A stretch of 64,000 bases of DNA from Microvelia longipes (Eukaryota > Arthropoda > Insecta > Hemiptera > Veliidae), in assembly GCA_018340805.1 (NCBI GenBank), contig JACMZG010001913.1, positions 18,035,629 through 18,099,628 of the forward strand. The letters run 5' to 3'. This document shows, in pieces, positions 11,840-22,268 of the stretch; position 1 is the stretch's first letter, and every line of letters starts with the position of its first letter. The translations under genes were made by a program, and so were the position numbers. The notes under the pieces were generated by a model. The model was given only the letters and a program-made list of their open reading frames with translations. It did no database searches and was not told the origin of the DNA.

Positions 11840-12230
11840 AGGGTGTTTACCTTGCGGGAACTATGTCACAGGTGGGTAGGTTTCATAAATTTGTTTAATT
11901 TTATGGTGTTTTATGATTTTTTGAGTACTTAATGACGGTTAGTACCCACATTCCTCAAAGTATAATTAATATATTAGTAATTTAAAATGGATGGGTAAAT
12001 TAAAGAGATACCCTAAAACGAATCTTAAACTTAACAGCTTATTAATATAGAAGCAACAGACTCATGTCAGGTTTTAGACATGAGTATGCCTGGGGTCAGG
12101 GGAATTTAGTAATTTAAATAAGTAAAAATATCCCATCAAGATTTAAAACAATTTGAAATAAATACTATTCATATAAACTTGGAACCTTACCCAGGCTGCA
12201 AACCCTGAAGAGAGGAAATCCGATTAGGAT
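11840..12230 (-). mobile_element. tRNA-derived SINE (family B), degraded and interrupted
   Basis: On the minus strand, CAGGGTTTGCAGCCTGGG and TTATATGAATAGTATTTATT match the box B and body of the copy at 33.9-34.1 kb. The family tail (CACCTGTGACATAGTTCCCG) lies at about 11850-11870. The extra sequence between is probably a later insertion. Confidence 0.5.
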
Positions 12231-13076
12231 AGAAAAAGGTACTCGTTTTTAAAACAGGTTTGTCTTTATGTAAAATTAACTATTCGCAGAAGAGTTGTAT
12301 CATCCAAAGTATATTATTCAGAGTAAATCTTTGCAATGCAGAATTTTTCCTCCTAAAGTTTTTAAAATTTAAGCACACTCTTAGTTTTCCTAACTTGAAA
12401 ATTAAAATAAAAAATGTAAGAAAATTTATGTTTATTCAAATTTTTATTTTATACTCTTGTTGCTAACTTTGTCCCTCATCTCAATTAGAACAATACCTTG
12501 TTAAAACCTTATTCATGTTTTGAAAAAAAAAATCATCCTCTCCTTTCTTTTATTCGTTATTTAATTTTGAAAACTTTAGAAAATTATATTCTAAAGTAAT
12601 ATTAAATATTCAAGAGCATATTCTAAAAAAAATCTAAAGTGAAATATGTTGCACTATAAATATAATTAATTTTGAAAATAATGTTTTCTTTAATTTTTAT
12701 TAAAAATGTTCATAATTCTTTAAGAATTATTTTTATACCAAATATTAAAGTTTTCAAGATTTTTTTATATTTTTCAATTTTTTAATAAAACTCCTTTTTA
12801 ATAACAGTTTATAAATGTTTAAACTGTAATTAACTAGTAATGCGTACCAGGATTTGCACGGGACCCCTTAATATTCAATTACTTAAAAAAATTATCTTTT
12901 CTTGTATAAACTTTAAAAAAGGTCATATTAATTTATCTATTTTGGTCTCTTAAAATAAATACCACATGCTACTAAAGCATTAATAGGTTTGTTATTAATC
13001 AAAAGAGCCCTGTAAAAGTTAGTAATAAGTCGTTAATAAATTCAATTTTAACTACATACATGTAAACCGATATTAT
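12231..13076. other. Non-coding AT-rich stretch
   Basis: No repeat copy or protein similarity recognised. A 68-codon plus-strand frame (12260-12466) has no motif. Confidence 0.4.
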
Positions 13077-13483
13077 TTGATTAAATGCCTATCTACCGGG
13101 CTATTTTTCTAATCTTTAACTGAACTAGGGCTGGACCCAAGATTAGTTCTTTAATGATTCTGTCGAACGTCACAAAGCGAAGTAATGCCACCTTAAGCTT
13201 CGGATAATCATGACATTCTAAAAACGAGTTATGCGAGTCCGTAGTCATAAAACCCAGGCTTTGGATAACGACTTTATTCTGAGTTAGTGGTGAACGATTC
13301 GCCCGATAGTCTTCTGTGTAATTCTAAGTTTACAAATAATTCAAGTTTGCGAGTTTGTTCAAGTTTTCAGAGTCTTAAGTTTGCGACATTCCACAGAATG
13401 ATTAGAAAACCAAATATACAGGGTCTAGCCTTAAGTCAGTTAAAACTTAGAAAAATAGTCCGGTAGATAGGCATTCAATCATG
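13077..13483. mobile_element. Non-autonomous TIR element, about 407 bp
   Basis: Left arm 13077-13138 and right arm 13420-13483 are inverted copies of about 60 bp. They share TGATT.AATGCCTATCTACCGG at the tips, then CTATTTTTCTAA and TTTAACTGA inward. The interior has no transposase frame. The target-site duplication cannot be resolved. Confidence 0.82.
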
Positions 13484-13556
13484 CCATTAAGAGGACGAGC
13501 GAATTGAGTCCAAAGTTATGAGGAAAAGTAGTGAGCAGATTTTTTACTAATAACTT

Positions 13557-13690
13557 TTAAATTCGCAAATATCTTGGCAATATGCCATTAACAAAACTAC
13601 TAATACAATAAACTTCCAAAATGACCTCGAAGCGACAAGAAGGAGGTGTAGAACCGCGAAGCAGTGAAAAAGAGGCGTGAGCCGCGAGGC
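13557..13690 (-). repeat. Family E repeat, inverted copy
   Basis: The minus strand carries the CCGCCTCGCGGCTCACGCCT head and the GGCATATTGCCAAGATAT tail seen at 225-376. Just upstream, 13493-13530 is a small family A scrap (GAGGACGAGCGAATTGAGTC). Confidence 0.5.
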
Positions 13691-13911
13691 GGATTATGTA
13701 ATAAGAATGACATGAGAGTAGTACCAGTACCGCTGGTACTAGGATCAAACCCTAAATAGTGCTTCTTATGCCATTCTTATTACGACGGATACTTATTCAT
13801 ATTAAAACGGACTTAACTTAAAAGTGTCATCAGCGCAATATTAATATTTTTAGTAAAAACCATTTAAACAAACTAAATGATGACGTTGAATAGTAGGTCT
13901 TACGTTTGTAA

Positions 13912-14112
13912 TTTTCACATTTCCTCATTTATACCGCAGGTATATAGAAAAAGTATTGAGTTTGTAAAACATCTAAATTATCCAATTAATGTGTTTTAAG
14001 GTCTCCTGAGTGGGTTTTACAAAGTGGTCTGTATGAGTGTGTATGCGTCTTTTATCATCGTAGCTCCAAGGGTATTTATGCCAGAGAGTTGAAACTTAGG
14101 AAATCGGTCGGA
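13912..14112 (+). repeat. Family A 5'-end fragment
   Basis: Starts TTTCCTCATTTATACCGCAG and GTATATAGAAAAAGTATTG. It includes the CTCCTGAGTGGGTTTTACAA and ATCATCGTAGCTCC segments and stops after GAGAGTTGAAACTTAG. The 5S-like half is absent. Confidence 0.75.
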
Positions 14113-14391
14113 TACGACAAGCCAGTGTTATAGAAAGCGCTCAAACCCTGATATATGTTGATATCATGAAACATTTGAAGCTAATACCAACAGATGAGAA
14201 CCTTGTAAATTTAAGAACCAGCAGGGAAACTTAAACCACCCTCAGTGTCAACGGCAGATATTGCGGAACGACAATCTAGCTTGTGTACGATAAAAAAAAT
14301 CCTAAAAGTATTATCTTAATAATACGGGCACTATCCGTTTAACCGTCATCTTTCAAGTGTTACGTAAGATCATCACATGGTCACCCATATT
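14113..14391. other. Unassigned sequence upstream of the Gypsy relic
   Basis: Could include decayed gag/protease coding sequence because it directly precedes the protease-RT junction. No motif is clear enough to claim. Confidence 0.3.
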
Positions 14392-15420
14392 TTGCTGCCC
14401 ATCGGCGTGGATTTAATAAGACATTACGGCATAATAATTGACCTACGTCAGAAACGTCTCATCGACTGCTCACCGCTATATTTACTCCGAAGCAAAATAT
14501 AAAGAGTACTCAAATTACCATCCAAACAGTACAAAAGGAAAATAAATACGTCCAACTTGTACGAAAATATTCAACACAGAAGGAACCTGAACGTTAACCT
14601 AAAATAGTAAAGCATACTACAACACACCATACAAATGGTCTAACTATATACAAAAGAGCTCGTAGATTATGTCCTGAAGGTTTAAAGATCCTTAACGAGG
14701 ATTTGAATCAATAGTAGAACAAGGCATATGCAGAACATCAAGTAGCAGTAGGACTTCACTTCTTCACATAGTTTCTAAGAAAGGAGATTCTTGGAGACTA
14801 CCAAAGAGTCAACAGAACCTGATTGATACTAGATTCCACATATTCAGAATATAACTCAAAATCTTCACGTTTGTAAAATACTTAGATTAAAACTTAGATA
14901 AATACTCTGCAATCCGGTACTTCCGAAATTTCTTAGAAGTCCGCAAATTCTAAATTAGCGGACTCTCACTTTTGCATGTCGGCAGAAGATGAAGAAGTTT
15001 TCTCCTCGTCTAACAAGACATTTAAGTTATATTGCACAATTCTAGACAGAAATAGTTCACGAAAAGGCAAAGACAATGTCGTAGTTGATGCTATGTTACG
15101 TATAGAGTCTATAGCTGGTTTTATAATTGACTACAAATCTCATGCTTTAGCTCAGGACAAAGATACTCAACTCCAGGATATGCACACAAGCAAAAGTTCA
15201 TCCCTAGAGCTAATCAAGGTATCCATGCTCAATTGCGACGTCTCTATAATCTGTGCCATATCTGACGGTATACTACGGCCTTATATGCCACCAGAATTTG
15301 GACGAAAAGCCTTTGACACCGTTTATAATTTATCTCAATAAAAAAGGTTTGGCAGAACACGAAAAAGACTGCTTGAGATGGGATAAACAATGTTTAGAAT
15401 GTTAACCCAGTAACATTCCT
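14392..15420 (+). pseudogene. Ty3/Gypsy pol relic (protease/RT junction, RT, integrase)
   Basis: Decayed fragments of a Ty3/Gypsy polyprotein lie in order on the plus strand. At 14398-14470 one frame reads PIGVDLIRHYGIIIDLRQKR, like the protease-RT junction motif GADFL-x-HYGLLVDL. At about 14610-14690 HHTNGLTIYKRARRL resembles the HHI-TTGPPV-ARARRL segment before RT motif 1. At about 14730-14850 GICRTSSSSRTSLLHIVSKK, followed by WRL, matches GI-RPSSSPWASPLHLVPKK-WRPCGDYR. The frame at 14976-15341 then holds an RNase H/integrase junction (KGKDNVVVDAMLRIE) and an integrase zinc-finger lead (RPYMPPEFGRKAFDTVYNLS). A CLEC pair after a stop (about 15390) could be the Cys half of the HHCC finger. 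Most of the RT palm and RNase H is missing between about 14870 and 14980. No LTRs were found. The motif set is most like the CsRn1-type clade; that assignment is from memory. Confidence 0.8.
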
Positions 15421-16086
15421 CCATATTGTTCGAGATGTTCTTATTGCAATCTTAGCAGAAGTTTCTACTTGTAGCTGTAGAAGAAACGCTACACTCTACT
15501 TGAAATATTGTTTTATAATAATGATATTATAAAACATAGCTGGTGCCAGGTGGCAGCCGCTAGACAATTTGAATGTCAATAATAATTACATATTTATAAT
15601 TGTAACAGAAAATCAATTTGATCTAAAGATATCTCAGTAAATGAAGCTCTTTATCGCTCTTTAATGAATCTATTAGTGTTGATACGATCTATGTAGAGAC
15701 TCCAGATCCAACCGTCCTAATAGATGAGGATTCTGGAGATCAAGATAGTGGAAGTATCTAAATAATTTGAACTCTCAACTATAAAGTGAACAATGTTAGA
15801 ACTGATTCATCAGAAAATCTTGAAGTAAATATTAGTCAACCACTTTCATTCACTTTAGGGATTAAAAACGTCCCTATTAAAATAAAACGACATACGATTG
15901 AAAACCAAGAAACATTTTTAGATGAATTTCCAAATTTTGAAAAGCCTTGGAATATAGAAAAAGTAACCTCATAAAGTGTTTGATATATTTTTTGATGATG
16001 AATAGTTTGATTAAATTGCTTCAAAAACTAATAAATATAAGGGGTTAGTAAGGAGTAAGTACTCAAAATTGTCAAATAACAGAAGA
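15421..16086. other. Non-coding stretch after the Gypsy relic
   Basis: May include further decayed integrase, but no catalytic D,D-35-E spacing is visible. A 62-codon frame (15786-15974) has no recognised domain. Confidence 0.35.
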
Positions 16087-16692
16087 TAATAGTTATTTAT
16101 GCCATAAGGCTGAGAAGTGTGTCTTTATGACGAGCGAAGCGAGTCGGGAAAAATTGCCAAGACATAAAGACATTCTCAGCCAGATGGCATACACTATTTT
16201 TTTTTTGAGGTAGCACTCATTAAATAAAGCACTCATTAAAAAAAATAAAAAAAACACTCATTACGCTGCGCTATATACTTAATTGAAAAAAAACGTCCAA
16301 TTATTATTAACTTCATATTATCGCCGTCATTAAATTCATCCATAGCTTCATACTTTTACTCAAAAATGTAAAAGCTTTACAAATAAACACACAAAAATTG
16401 TCAATTAGAACACCTTTTAAAAACGAAAAAAAAATTAGTCTACGAACAAAACGAACGTTTTTGAAGAAAACTCATGAAGGTTTAACACAGATTGTTTTTT
16501 GAACACGCTACATTACAGTAATGGCGGCAACATATGAATTACTTTTACGTCCTAGGAGTTTTTTTACATTCATTATTGTCCTCGGAGGTGAAAAGTACTA
16601 AATAACCTCCTATAACAATAATGATTGGCTTCTCATCCTAAAAATGGTCCAATAAAGTGCTCAATTACGTACTACCTCAAAAAAAAAATATT
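16087..16692. mobile_element. Composite MITE, family D (hairpin plus TIR element)
   Basis: Two parts. A foldback (16087-16196) has arms ATTTATGCCATAAGGCTGAG and CTCAGCCAGATGGCATACAC around GACGAGCGAAGCGAGTC. A TIR element (about 16194-16690) has tips TTTTTTTTGAGGTAGCACTC and, inverted, GAGTACGTACTACCTC-like sequence ending in A9. A flanking TA on each side would fit a mariner-type TA duplication. The same composite recurs at 42855-43190 with the junction conserved, so the two parts move or were copied together. No transposase. Confidence 0.75.
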
Positions 16693-17877
16693 GGCTTTCT
16701 GATTTAACATAATGCTTACTTATTATCAAAATCTTCTAGGCAAAAAAATTCCTCATCTAATATACAATAAACAAGTAACAACCTTTTATTTAACGAGAAA
16801 TAAAGGGAAATCTAAAATTTGACGGATTCGAATATTACTTTATAGAAAATATGTTACGATATCAAGGAGAAGTGCACAAAGTAAAAAATCAAATACTCAA
16901 ACAAAATAAATAAATGTAACATTGGACTACGTTTTGGAAGTTTCGCTGCAAAATAATAATATCAAGTAAAAGATTATGTATTACATAAATAAATTAGATC
17001 ATGTCAAAAAATAAAATGTTTTACTGTTATTTTCTGCTGAGTCTTTATAGAATTTTTTTTATTTTACTTAAAACTTATAATGGTTTTTTTTAGAAAAAAT
17101 ATAACTTTTTTAATCTCGGCACTGAAGGGTTAAGTAGTATAAACTCACAATTGACCCAAGTTAACTCAATATTGACTCCAGCTTATTTTTAAGCTAATAT
17201 TAAAATTAATAAAGACTAATTAAATTAAATAAGGGGCTTAAAACAATAGGGGAAAATAAGGAAAGTACATGAAACCCAAAACATTTCCCCGAAAATTTTA
17301 ATTCAAACTAGGATTTACTTTAAAAGCATTAAGCACTTGGCTCTAAAAATCATTGAATTCTAACTAAAATCGATTTATTTCACTCTAATTAACCTCAATG
17401 CCAAAAGATTTAAATGATAACTGATCCGTGTAATGCGATTCTACCCAAACCTGAAATTCTACCACAGGATTCTTTCAGACTAGACGTTTAATTTGACAAA
17501 TTAAATTACCCTTTCCTTTGATAATAAAATCAATCTTTTTTGAAGATAAGAAGATTACAGAAATTATTATCAAATTTAAATAAAGAGGGCTATTTTGTAT
17601 TTTTTTTTCGTTCCCTCATTTTGACCGTAAGTTAAAGTAGTATATAAACCAAGTAGGTAAACAAATTCATTTTCTGTCAGAGATTTTATCCACCGGGAAG
17701 TTGGCTCAAATTCTAACCATGCCCGTAACTATCTTTACTCTTGTTTTACTCTTTGTTTACATTGTAAATGTAAACAAACTATTTACAATACCTGACATAC
17801 TTGTTTAGGAAGCTGCATTTGTATATTGTATATTTACTGTGAAAATTTGTAAATAGACGAGCAAAACGATTCTTTTA
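16693..17877. other. Non-coding AT-rich stretch
   Basis: Contains a perfect palindrome at about 17751-17780 (TTTGTTTACATT, GTAA, ATGTAAACAAA) but no gene. Confidence 0.45.
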
Positions 17878-18120
17878 CTATAATAATAATAATAATAATG
17901 CCCGTTTAGAGCCTTGCGGTTCATCAGGGATGACCCCTGCGGGAACCACCTCGGGTGGTAGTAGCAACCGTTACGCTCAACGTGTATTCTAAAGTGGCGT
18001 TAATTTATCTAAACAATAATTTTATATAAACTGAGAGCGTAACCTGGGGTGTGAACCTCAGACCTCCGTGGTGTCAAAGGTCTTTTACTATTAAGCAATG
18101 TAATTGCTATACAGTCATGT
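17878..18120 (-). mobile_element. tRNA-derived SINE (family B) with trinucleotide tail
   Basis: Read on the minus strand, a box-B-like GAGGTTCACACCCCAGG follows a degraded tRNA-like head. Next comes a body ending in CCACCCGAGGTGGTTCCCGC. The 3' tail is a run of ATT repeats (AAT on plus, 17880-17899), the simple-sequence tail expected of a SINE. It sits immediately next to the PLE insertion. Confidence 0.72.
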
Positions 18121-18122
18121 AA

Positions 18123-18134
18123 CATATACTATTT
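18123..18134. repeat. Left copy of 12-bp direct repeat (probable PLE target-site duplication)
   Basis: CATATACTATTT, exactly repeated at 22257-22268. It abuts the left end of the inverted PLE. PLE duplications are typically of this size and variable in sequence. Confidence 0.75.
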
Positions 18135-18186
18135 AGAACGAAAGAATAAAAAGTCTCTCCACAGTTTATGATATTTATTTACAATA

Positions 18187-18230
18187 AAGCAGAGCGCTTT
18201 CGACCTAACAAGAGGTCATCTTCAGTGCCT
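18187..18230 (-). ncRNA. Hammerhead ribozyme, left PLE end
   Basis: Identical on the minus strand to the motif at 22123-22166: helix I AGGCA/TGCTT, core CTGAAGA, helix II GACCT/AGGTC, GAAA, minimal helix III, predicted cleavage after CUC. All invariant core bases are present. Confidence 0.88.
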
Positions 18231-18399
18231 ATTAAACAAATAAGACAAAAATAAATTTAAAACCCTTACTTAGAAAGAAAAAAATAAATAAATAAATAAA
18301 AATACAAAGTATACAAATAAGAACAGAAATGAAGTTAAACATAATAAATAAAATAAATTTACCGTTGAGCAGAGAATAAAAGATAGAATGAATTATTAA

Positions 18400-20590
18400 T
18401 TAAACAAAATTAAGATAGAGGTTTGAGCAGGCTTGTAACAAGACACATACTGGTTGGTTTAGGGTGCGGCGCTCGCAGTAACGCATTGATAAGCGGCGTC
18501 CTCTCCCTCTCTCGTTTAAGTTTAAATCGCCAACAGTGTCTTGACTTCTGAATATCTCTAAGTTTTCTAAAAAGTTTAACTTACGACCTTTATCTCCGTA
18601 ATGCAATATGCAAGTTTTATGCGGAGCATTCACGTGGTTGTCAGTGATGAGGTGTAAGTAGAACTTGCTGGAAGCACGTTTAAGATGTTCAGAAAGTCTG
18701 GTGCTTAGTTTCCTACCAGTCTGGCCTAAGTACTCAGCTTGGCACTCCCCACATTGGACTTTATACACCCCACTACGCGATTCCAAAGGGATAGGGTCCT
18801 TCACATTACTAAGGTAGGTTTTTAAAGTCTTGCGATTGCTGAAGCTTACATTTAAGTTGCTACTCTTCAACACACTACCTAAACGCTGCGATAAAATTCC
18901 ACATAAGGGATTGAGCACCATTGCTTAATATTTTCCGGCTCTGAAGTGTCCTGGTCATGATGACTATTTATGGCTCTAGCACAAGCCTGGGCCTCTTTCT
19001 TTCTTATTATTTATCAACATTTCCACCCTATATCCGTTCGCCCGGGCTATATCGCAAATTATATTGTATTCTTTGAGATATGCTTCTTGATCCAGGGGGG
19101 TTAGTAGACGATGAATAAATGAGTTGAAGGCCGCCATTTTGTGGCACACGGGTGATGAGAATCGGCCGGAATCACGTTGTCTGTGGATGTTGGCTTTCTA
19201 TATACTTCAAAGCTTAGTTGACTTTCTTTCCTGAATATTGAGACATCTAGGTAGTTGAGTTTGCCTCCTTCTTCTACCTCAAGTGTAAATTTAAGGTAAT
19301 GTTTACAATTATTTAAATATTCAAGAAAAGCGTCAAGTTTATTAATCGAACCAACCCATACCACAAAAATATCGTCTACATACCGCTTCCAGAACTTGAT
19401 ATATTTTCTGAACGGGTTATTGATGTCATCTATGAACTCTTTGTAAAGAAGTGCATGAAAACATTCGCACCTAGGGGAGATAAAGTGCTCCCATAGCCAA
19501 GCCTCCTTTACCACTGTAAAAAGCTTCATTGAAACAGAAATAATTTTGACTCAGACACAGCTCCATTATTTCTAAAAGCTCGGCATTAAAATTTTATCAG
19601 TAGAATGTTTACCTAGTAATGCACTGAATAAACGTAGGCAAGTATCCGATGGTATGCACGTAAACAAATTGACGACGTCAAACGATACTAGAATAAACTT
19701 ATTTGGTAAGTGGACTGACTCAAAAGTTTCAACAAACTCGCACGTGTTTTTCACAGCGTCAATGGCTTGAAAGTTTGTGTTTTGTAAAACATCTTATTAG
19801 CCCATTTACCAAGCTTTTCGGTTGCAGAAGAACAAAATGGCACAATAGGTCGAATATCCAGTCCTGGTTTGTGTACCTTAATAGCTCCATAGAATCTGGG
19901 TGGTATGGGATTCATATGTTTAAACTATATTTAAAAAAGTTTTCAGGAAACAGGGATAAATCTTTCTTAAGTAAGTCGACAACCTTTTGTTTAAACTCCT
20001 CCGTAGGATCCTTGTCAAGCTTTGTGAAACCATTGTCTTCTAGAAACTTAAGACTTTGTCTTTATAGATATCTTTATCAATGACCACACTGCAGTTACCC
20101 TTATCAGCCTTGATAATGATAAGGTTATAGTCATTAAGTTTCCTCTGGATGTTTTTCAGAGTTTTATTTTCTTCCTTTATCCTGATCTTTTCAGCTCTAG
20201 AGACATTGTTATTACTAATGTAGTCATCAATTTTCCTACTGCATTCAGTCTTAATGCTATTATCTATAAATAGTGAGTCCAATGATGAAACCAGGTTAGC
20301 GAGATCATAGTAAGATGGCAGGAATTTAGGGCTATACTTCAAGCCTTTGTCTATCATCTTCATTTCTTCATCAGTAAATATATCAGGTTGTATGTTCACA
20401 AACTTAGTACGAGAATAGAAATTAAAAGAGTGAGATTGAGAACTCTCGTAAGAAGAAGCAGAATCACCATGATAAGAAACGGAAGATGTTAAGGGGTTTT
20501 CGTTAATGGTTACTGTAGTAGGTAAAGGCTGGTTAGTCCCGTGACTCGATGACGTCATAACAAACGTCATAACAAACTTTCAAGCCATTG
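18400..20590 (-). pseudogene. PLE polyprotein, minus arm: N-terminal region, RT, GIY-YIG endonuclease
   Basis: A frameshifted single ORF in several frames. 20570-20040 holds an N-terminal Ser/Thr-rich region, then IIIKADKGNCSVVID, the first conserved PLE RT block. At 19930-19760 a shifted frame encodes the fingers motif YGAIKVHKPGLDIRPIV. At 19688-19645 SFDVVNLFTCIP is the motif with the first catalytic Asp. At 19382-19371 YVDD is the catalytic pair. The C-terminal frame 18921-18400 carries GVYKV (18771), a Cys pair (CGEC) between the two halves, YLGQTGRK and an Arg-rich helix, matching PLE-type GIY-YIG with its zinc-binding insert. The ORF would reverse transcribe and nick target DNA. Breaks are mostly single-base indels (for example near 20045, 19560 and 19160). 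No strong start upstream of 20570. Confidence 0.9.
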
Positions 20591-20600
20591 ACGCTGTGAA
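20540..20600. other. Head-to-head junction of the two PLE arms
   Basis: The arms meet in a 12-bp direct repeat, CGTCATAACAAA (20550 and 20562). The plus arm starts at CAAACTTTCAAGCCATTGAC, which also occurs inside the minus arm near 19775. The short repeat at the join suggests microhomology-mediated priming or template switching. Confidence 0.65.
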
Positions 20601-21945
20601 AAACACGTGCGAGTTTGTTGAAACTTTGAAGTCAGTCCACTTACCAAATAAGTTTATTCTAGTATCGTTTGACGTCGTCAATTTGTTTACGTGCATACCA
20701 TCGGATACTTGCCTACGTTTATTCAGTGCATTACTAGGTAAACATTCTACTGATAAAATTTTTAATGCCGAGCTTTTAGAAATAATGGAGCTGTGTCTGA
20801 GTCAAAATTATTTCTGTTTCAATGAAGCTTTTTACAGTGGTAAAGGAGCTTGGCTATGGAGCACCTTTATCTCCCCTAGGTGCGAATGTATTCATGCACT
20901 TCTTTACAAAGAGTTCATAGATGACATCAATAACCGTTCAGAAAATATATCAAGTTCTGGAAGCGGTATGTAGACGATATTTTGTGGTATGGGTTGGTTC
21001 GATTAATAAACTTGACGCTTTTCTTGAATATTTAAATAATTGTAAACATTACCTTAAATTTACACTTGAGGTAGAAGAAGGAGGCAAACTCAACTACCTA
21101 GATGTCTCAATATTCAGGAAAGAAAGTCAACTAAGCTTTGAAGTATATAGAAAGCCAACATCCACAGACAACGTGATTCCGGCCGATTCTCATCACCCGT
21201 GGTGCCACAAAATGGCGGCCTTCAACTCATTTATTCATCGTCTACTAACCCTCCCCCTGGATCAAGAAGCATATCTCAAAGAATACAATATAATTTGCGA
21301 TATAGCCCGGGCGAACGGATATAGGGTGGAAATGTTGATAAAATAATAAGAAAGAAAGAGGCCAGGCTTGTGCTTAGAGCCATAAATAGTCATCATGACC
21401 AGGACACTTCAGAGCCGGAAAATATTAAGCAATGGTGCTCAATCCCTTATGTTGGAATTTTATCGCAGCGTTTAGGTAGTGTGTTGAAGAGTAGCAACTT
21501 AAATGTAAGCTTCAGCAATCGCAAGACTTAAAAACCTACCTTAGTAATGTGAAGGACCCTATCCCTTTGGAATCGCGTAGTGGGGTGTATAAAGTCCAAT
21601 GGGGGAGTGCCAAGCTGAGTACTTAGGCCAGACTGGTAGGAAACTAAGCACCAGACTTTCTGAACATCTTAAACGTGCTTCCAGCAAGTTCTACTTACAC
21701 CTCATCACTGACAACCACGTGAATGCTCCGCATAAAACTTGCATATTGCATTACGGAGATAAAGGTCGTAAGTTAAACTTTTTAGAAAACTTAGAGATAT
21801 TCAGAAGTCAAGACACTGTTGGCGATTTAAACTTAAACGAGAGAGGGGAGAGGACGCCGCTTATCAATGCGTTACTGCGAGCGCCGCACCCTAAACCAAC
21901 CAGTATGTGTCTTGTTACAAGCCTGCTCAAACCTCTATCTTAATT
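20575..21945 (+). pseudogene. PLE polyprotein, plus arm, 5'-truncated RT plus GIY-YIG
   Basis: Starts mid-RT, just before SFDVVNLFTCIP (about 20662). The frame at 20596-20973 shifts after IDDINN because one C is missing. The YVDD codons at about 20970 survive, but a lost T shifts the frame again before VVWVGSINKLDAF. That frame continues to 21346 through the RT thumb (PADSHHPWCHKMAAFNSFIH). GIY-YIG lies at about 21570-21943: GVYKV, then YLGQTGRKLSTRLSEHLKRA. The truncation removes the N-terminal region and the first RT blocks. Sequence is nearly identical to the minus arm. Confidence 0.88.
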
Positions 21946-22122
21946 TTGTTTAATTAATAATTCATTCTATCTTTTATTCTCTGCTCAACGGTAAATTTAT
22001 TTTATTTATTATGTTTAACTTCATTTCTGTTCTTATTTGTATACTTTGTATTTTTATTTATTTATTTATTTTTTTCTTTCTAAGTAAGGGTTTTAAATTT
22101 ATTTTTGTCTTATTTGTTTAAT

Positions 22123-22166
22123 AGGCACTGAAGATGACCTCTTGTTAGGTCGAAAGCGCTCTGCTT
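22123..22166 (+). ncRNA. Hammerhead ribozyme, right PLE end
   Basis: Helix I AGGCA (22123-22127) pairs with TGCTT (22162-22166). Core CTGAAGA is 22128-22134, with an extra T at 22135. Helix II is GACCT (22136-22140) with AGGTC (22147-22151) around loop CTTGTT. GAAA is 22152-22155. Helix III is the minimal A-GC/GC-T hairpin, followed by C22161, the predicted cleavage site. Minimal helix III is the known PLE type, thought to work best as dimers. It would cleave PLE transcripts near the 3' end. Confidence 0.9.
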
Positions 22167-22256
22167 TATTGTAAATAAATATCATAAACTGTGGAGAGAC
22201 TTTTTATTCTTTCGTTCTATTACGATGGACTCCATTTATGCTCATTTTAAAAACAT

Positions 22257-22268
22257 CATATACTATTT
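22257..22268. repeat. Right copy of the 12-bp direct repeat
   Basis: CATATACTATTT, an exact match to 18123-18134, separated from the inverted arm by 38 bp. Confidence 0.75.

Larger units (their letters stand above)
18135..22256. mobile_element. Foldback Penelope-like retroelement (PLE)
   Basis: Two copies of one PLE are joined head to head. The longer copy reads on the minus strand (18135 to about 20577) and a 5'-truncated copy reads on the plus strand (about 20575 to 22218). The outer ends are mirror images (AGAACGAAAGAATAAAAAGT at 18135 and its complement ending at 22218). Each contains a hammerhead motif and the TGTGGAGAGACTTTTTATTC box. At the right, 38 unmatched bp (22219-22256) separate the inverted arm from the second direct repeat. 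Inverted 5'-truncated partners and a short one-sided extension are known for Penelope-type insertions. Non-functional because of multiple frameshifts. Confidence 0.92.

Noticed and set aside
15786..15974. Further coding exon after the Gypsy relic
   Set aside because: No integrase or other motif could be placed in the frame.
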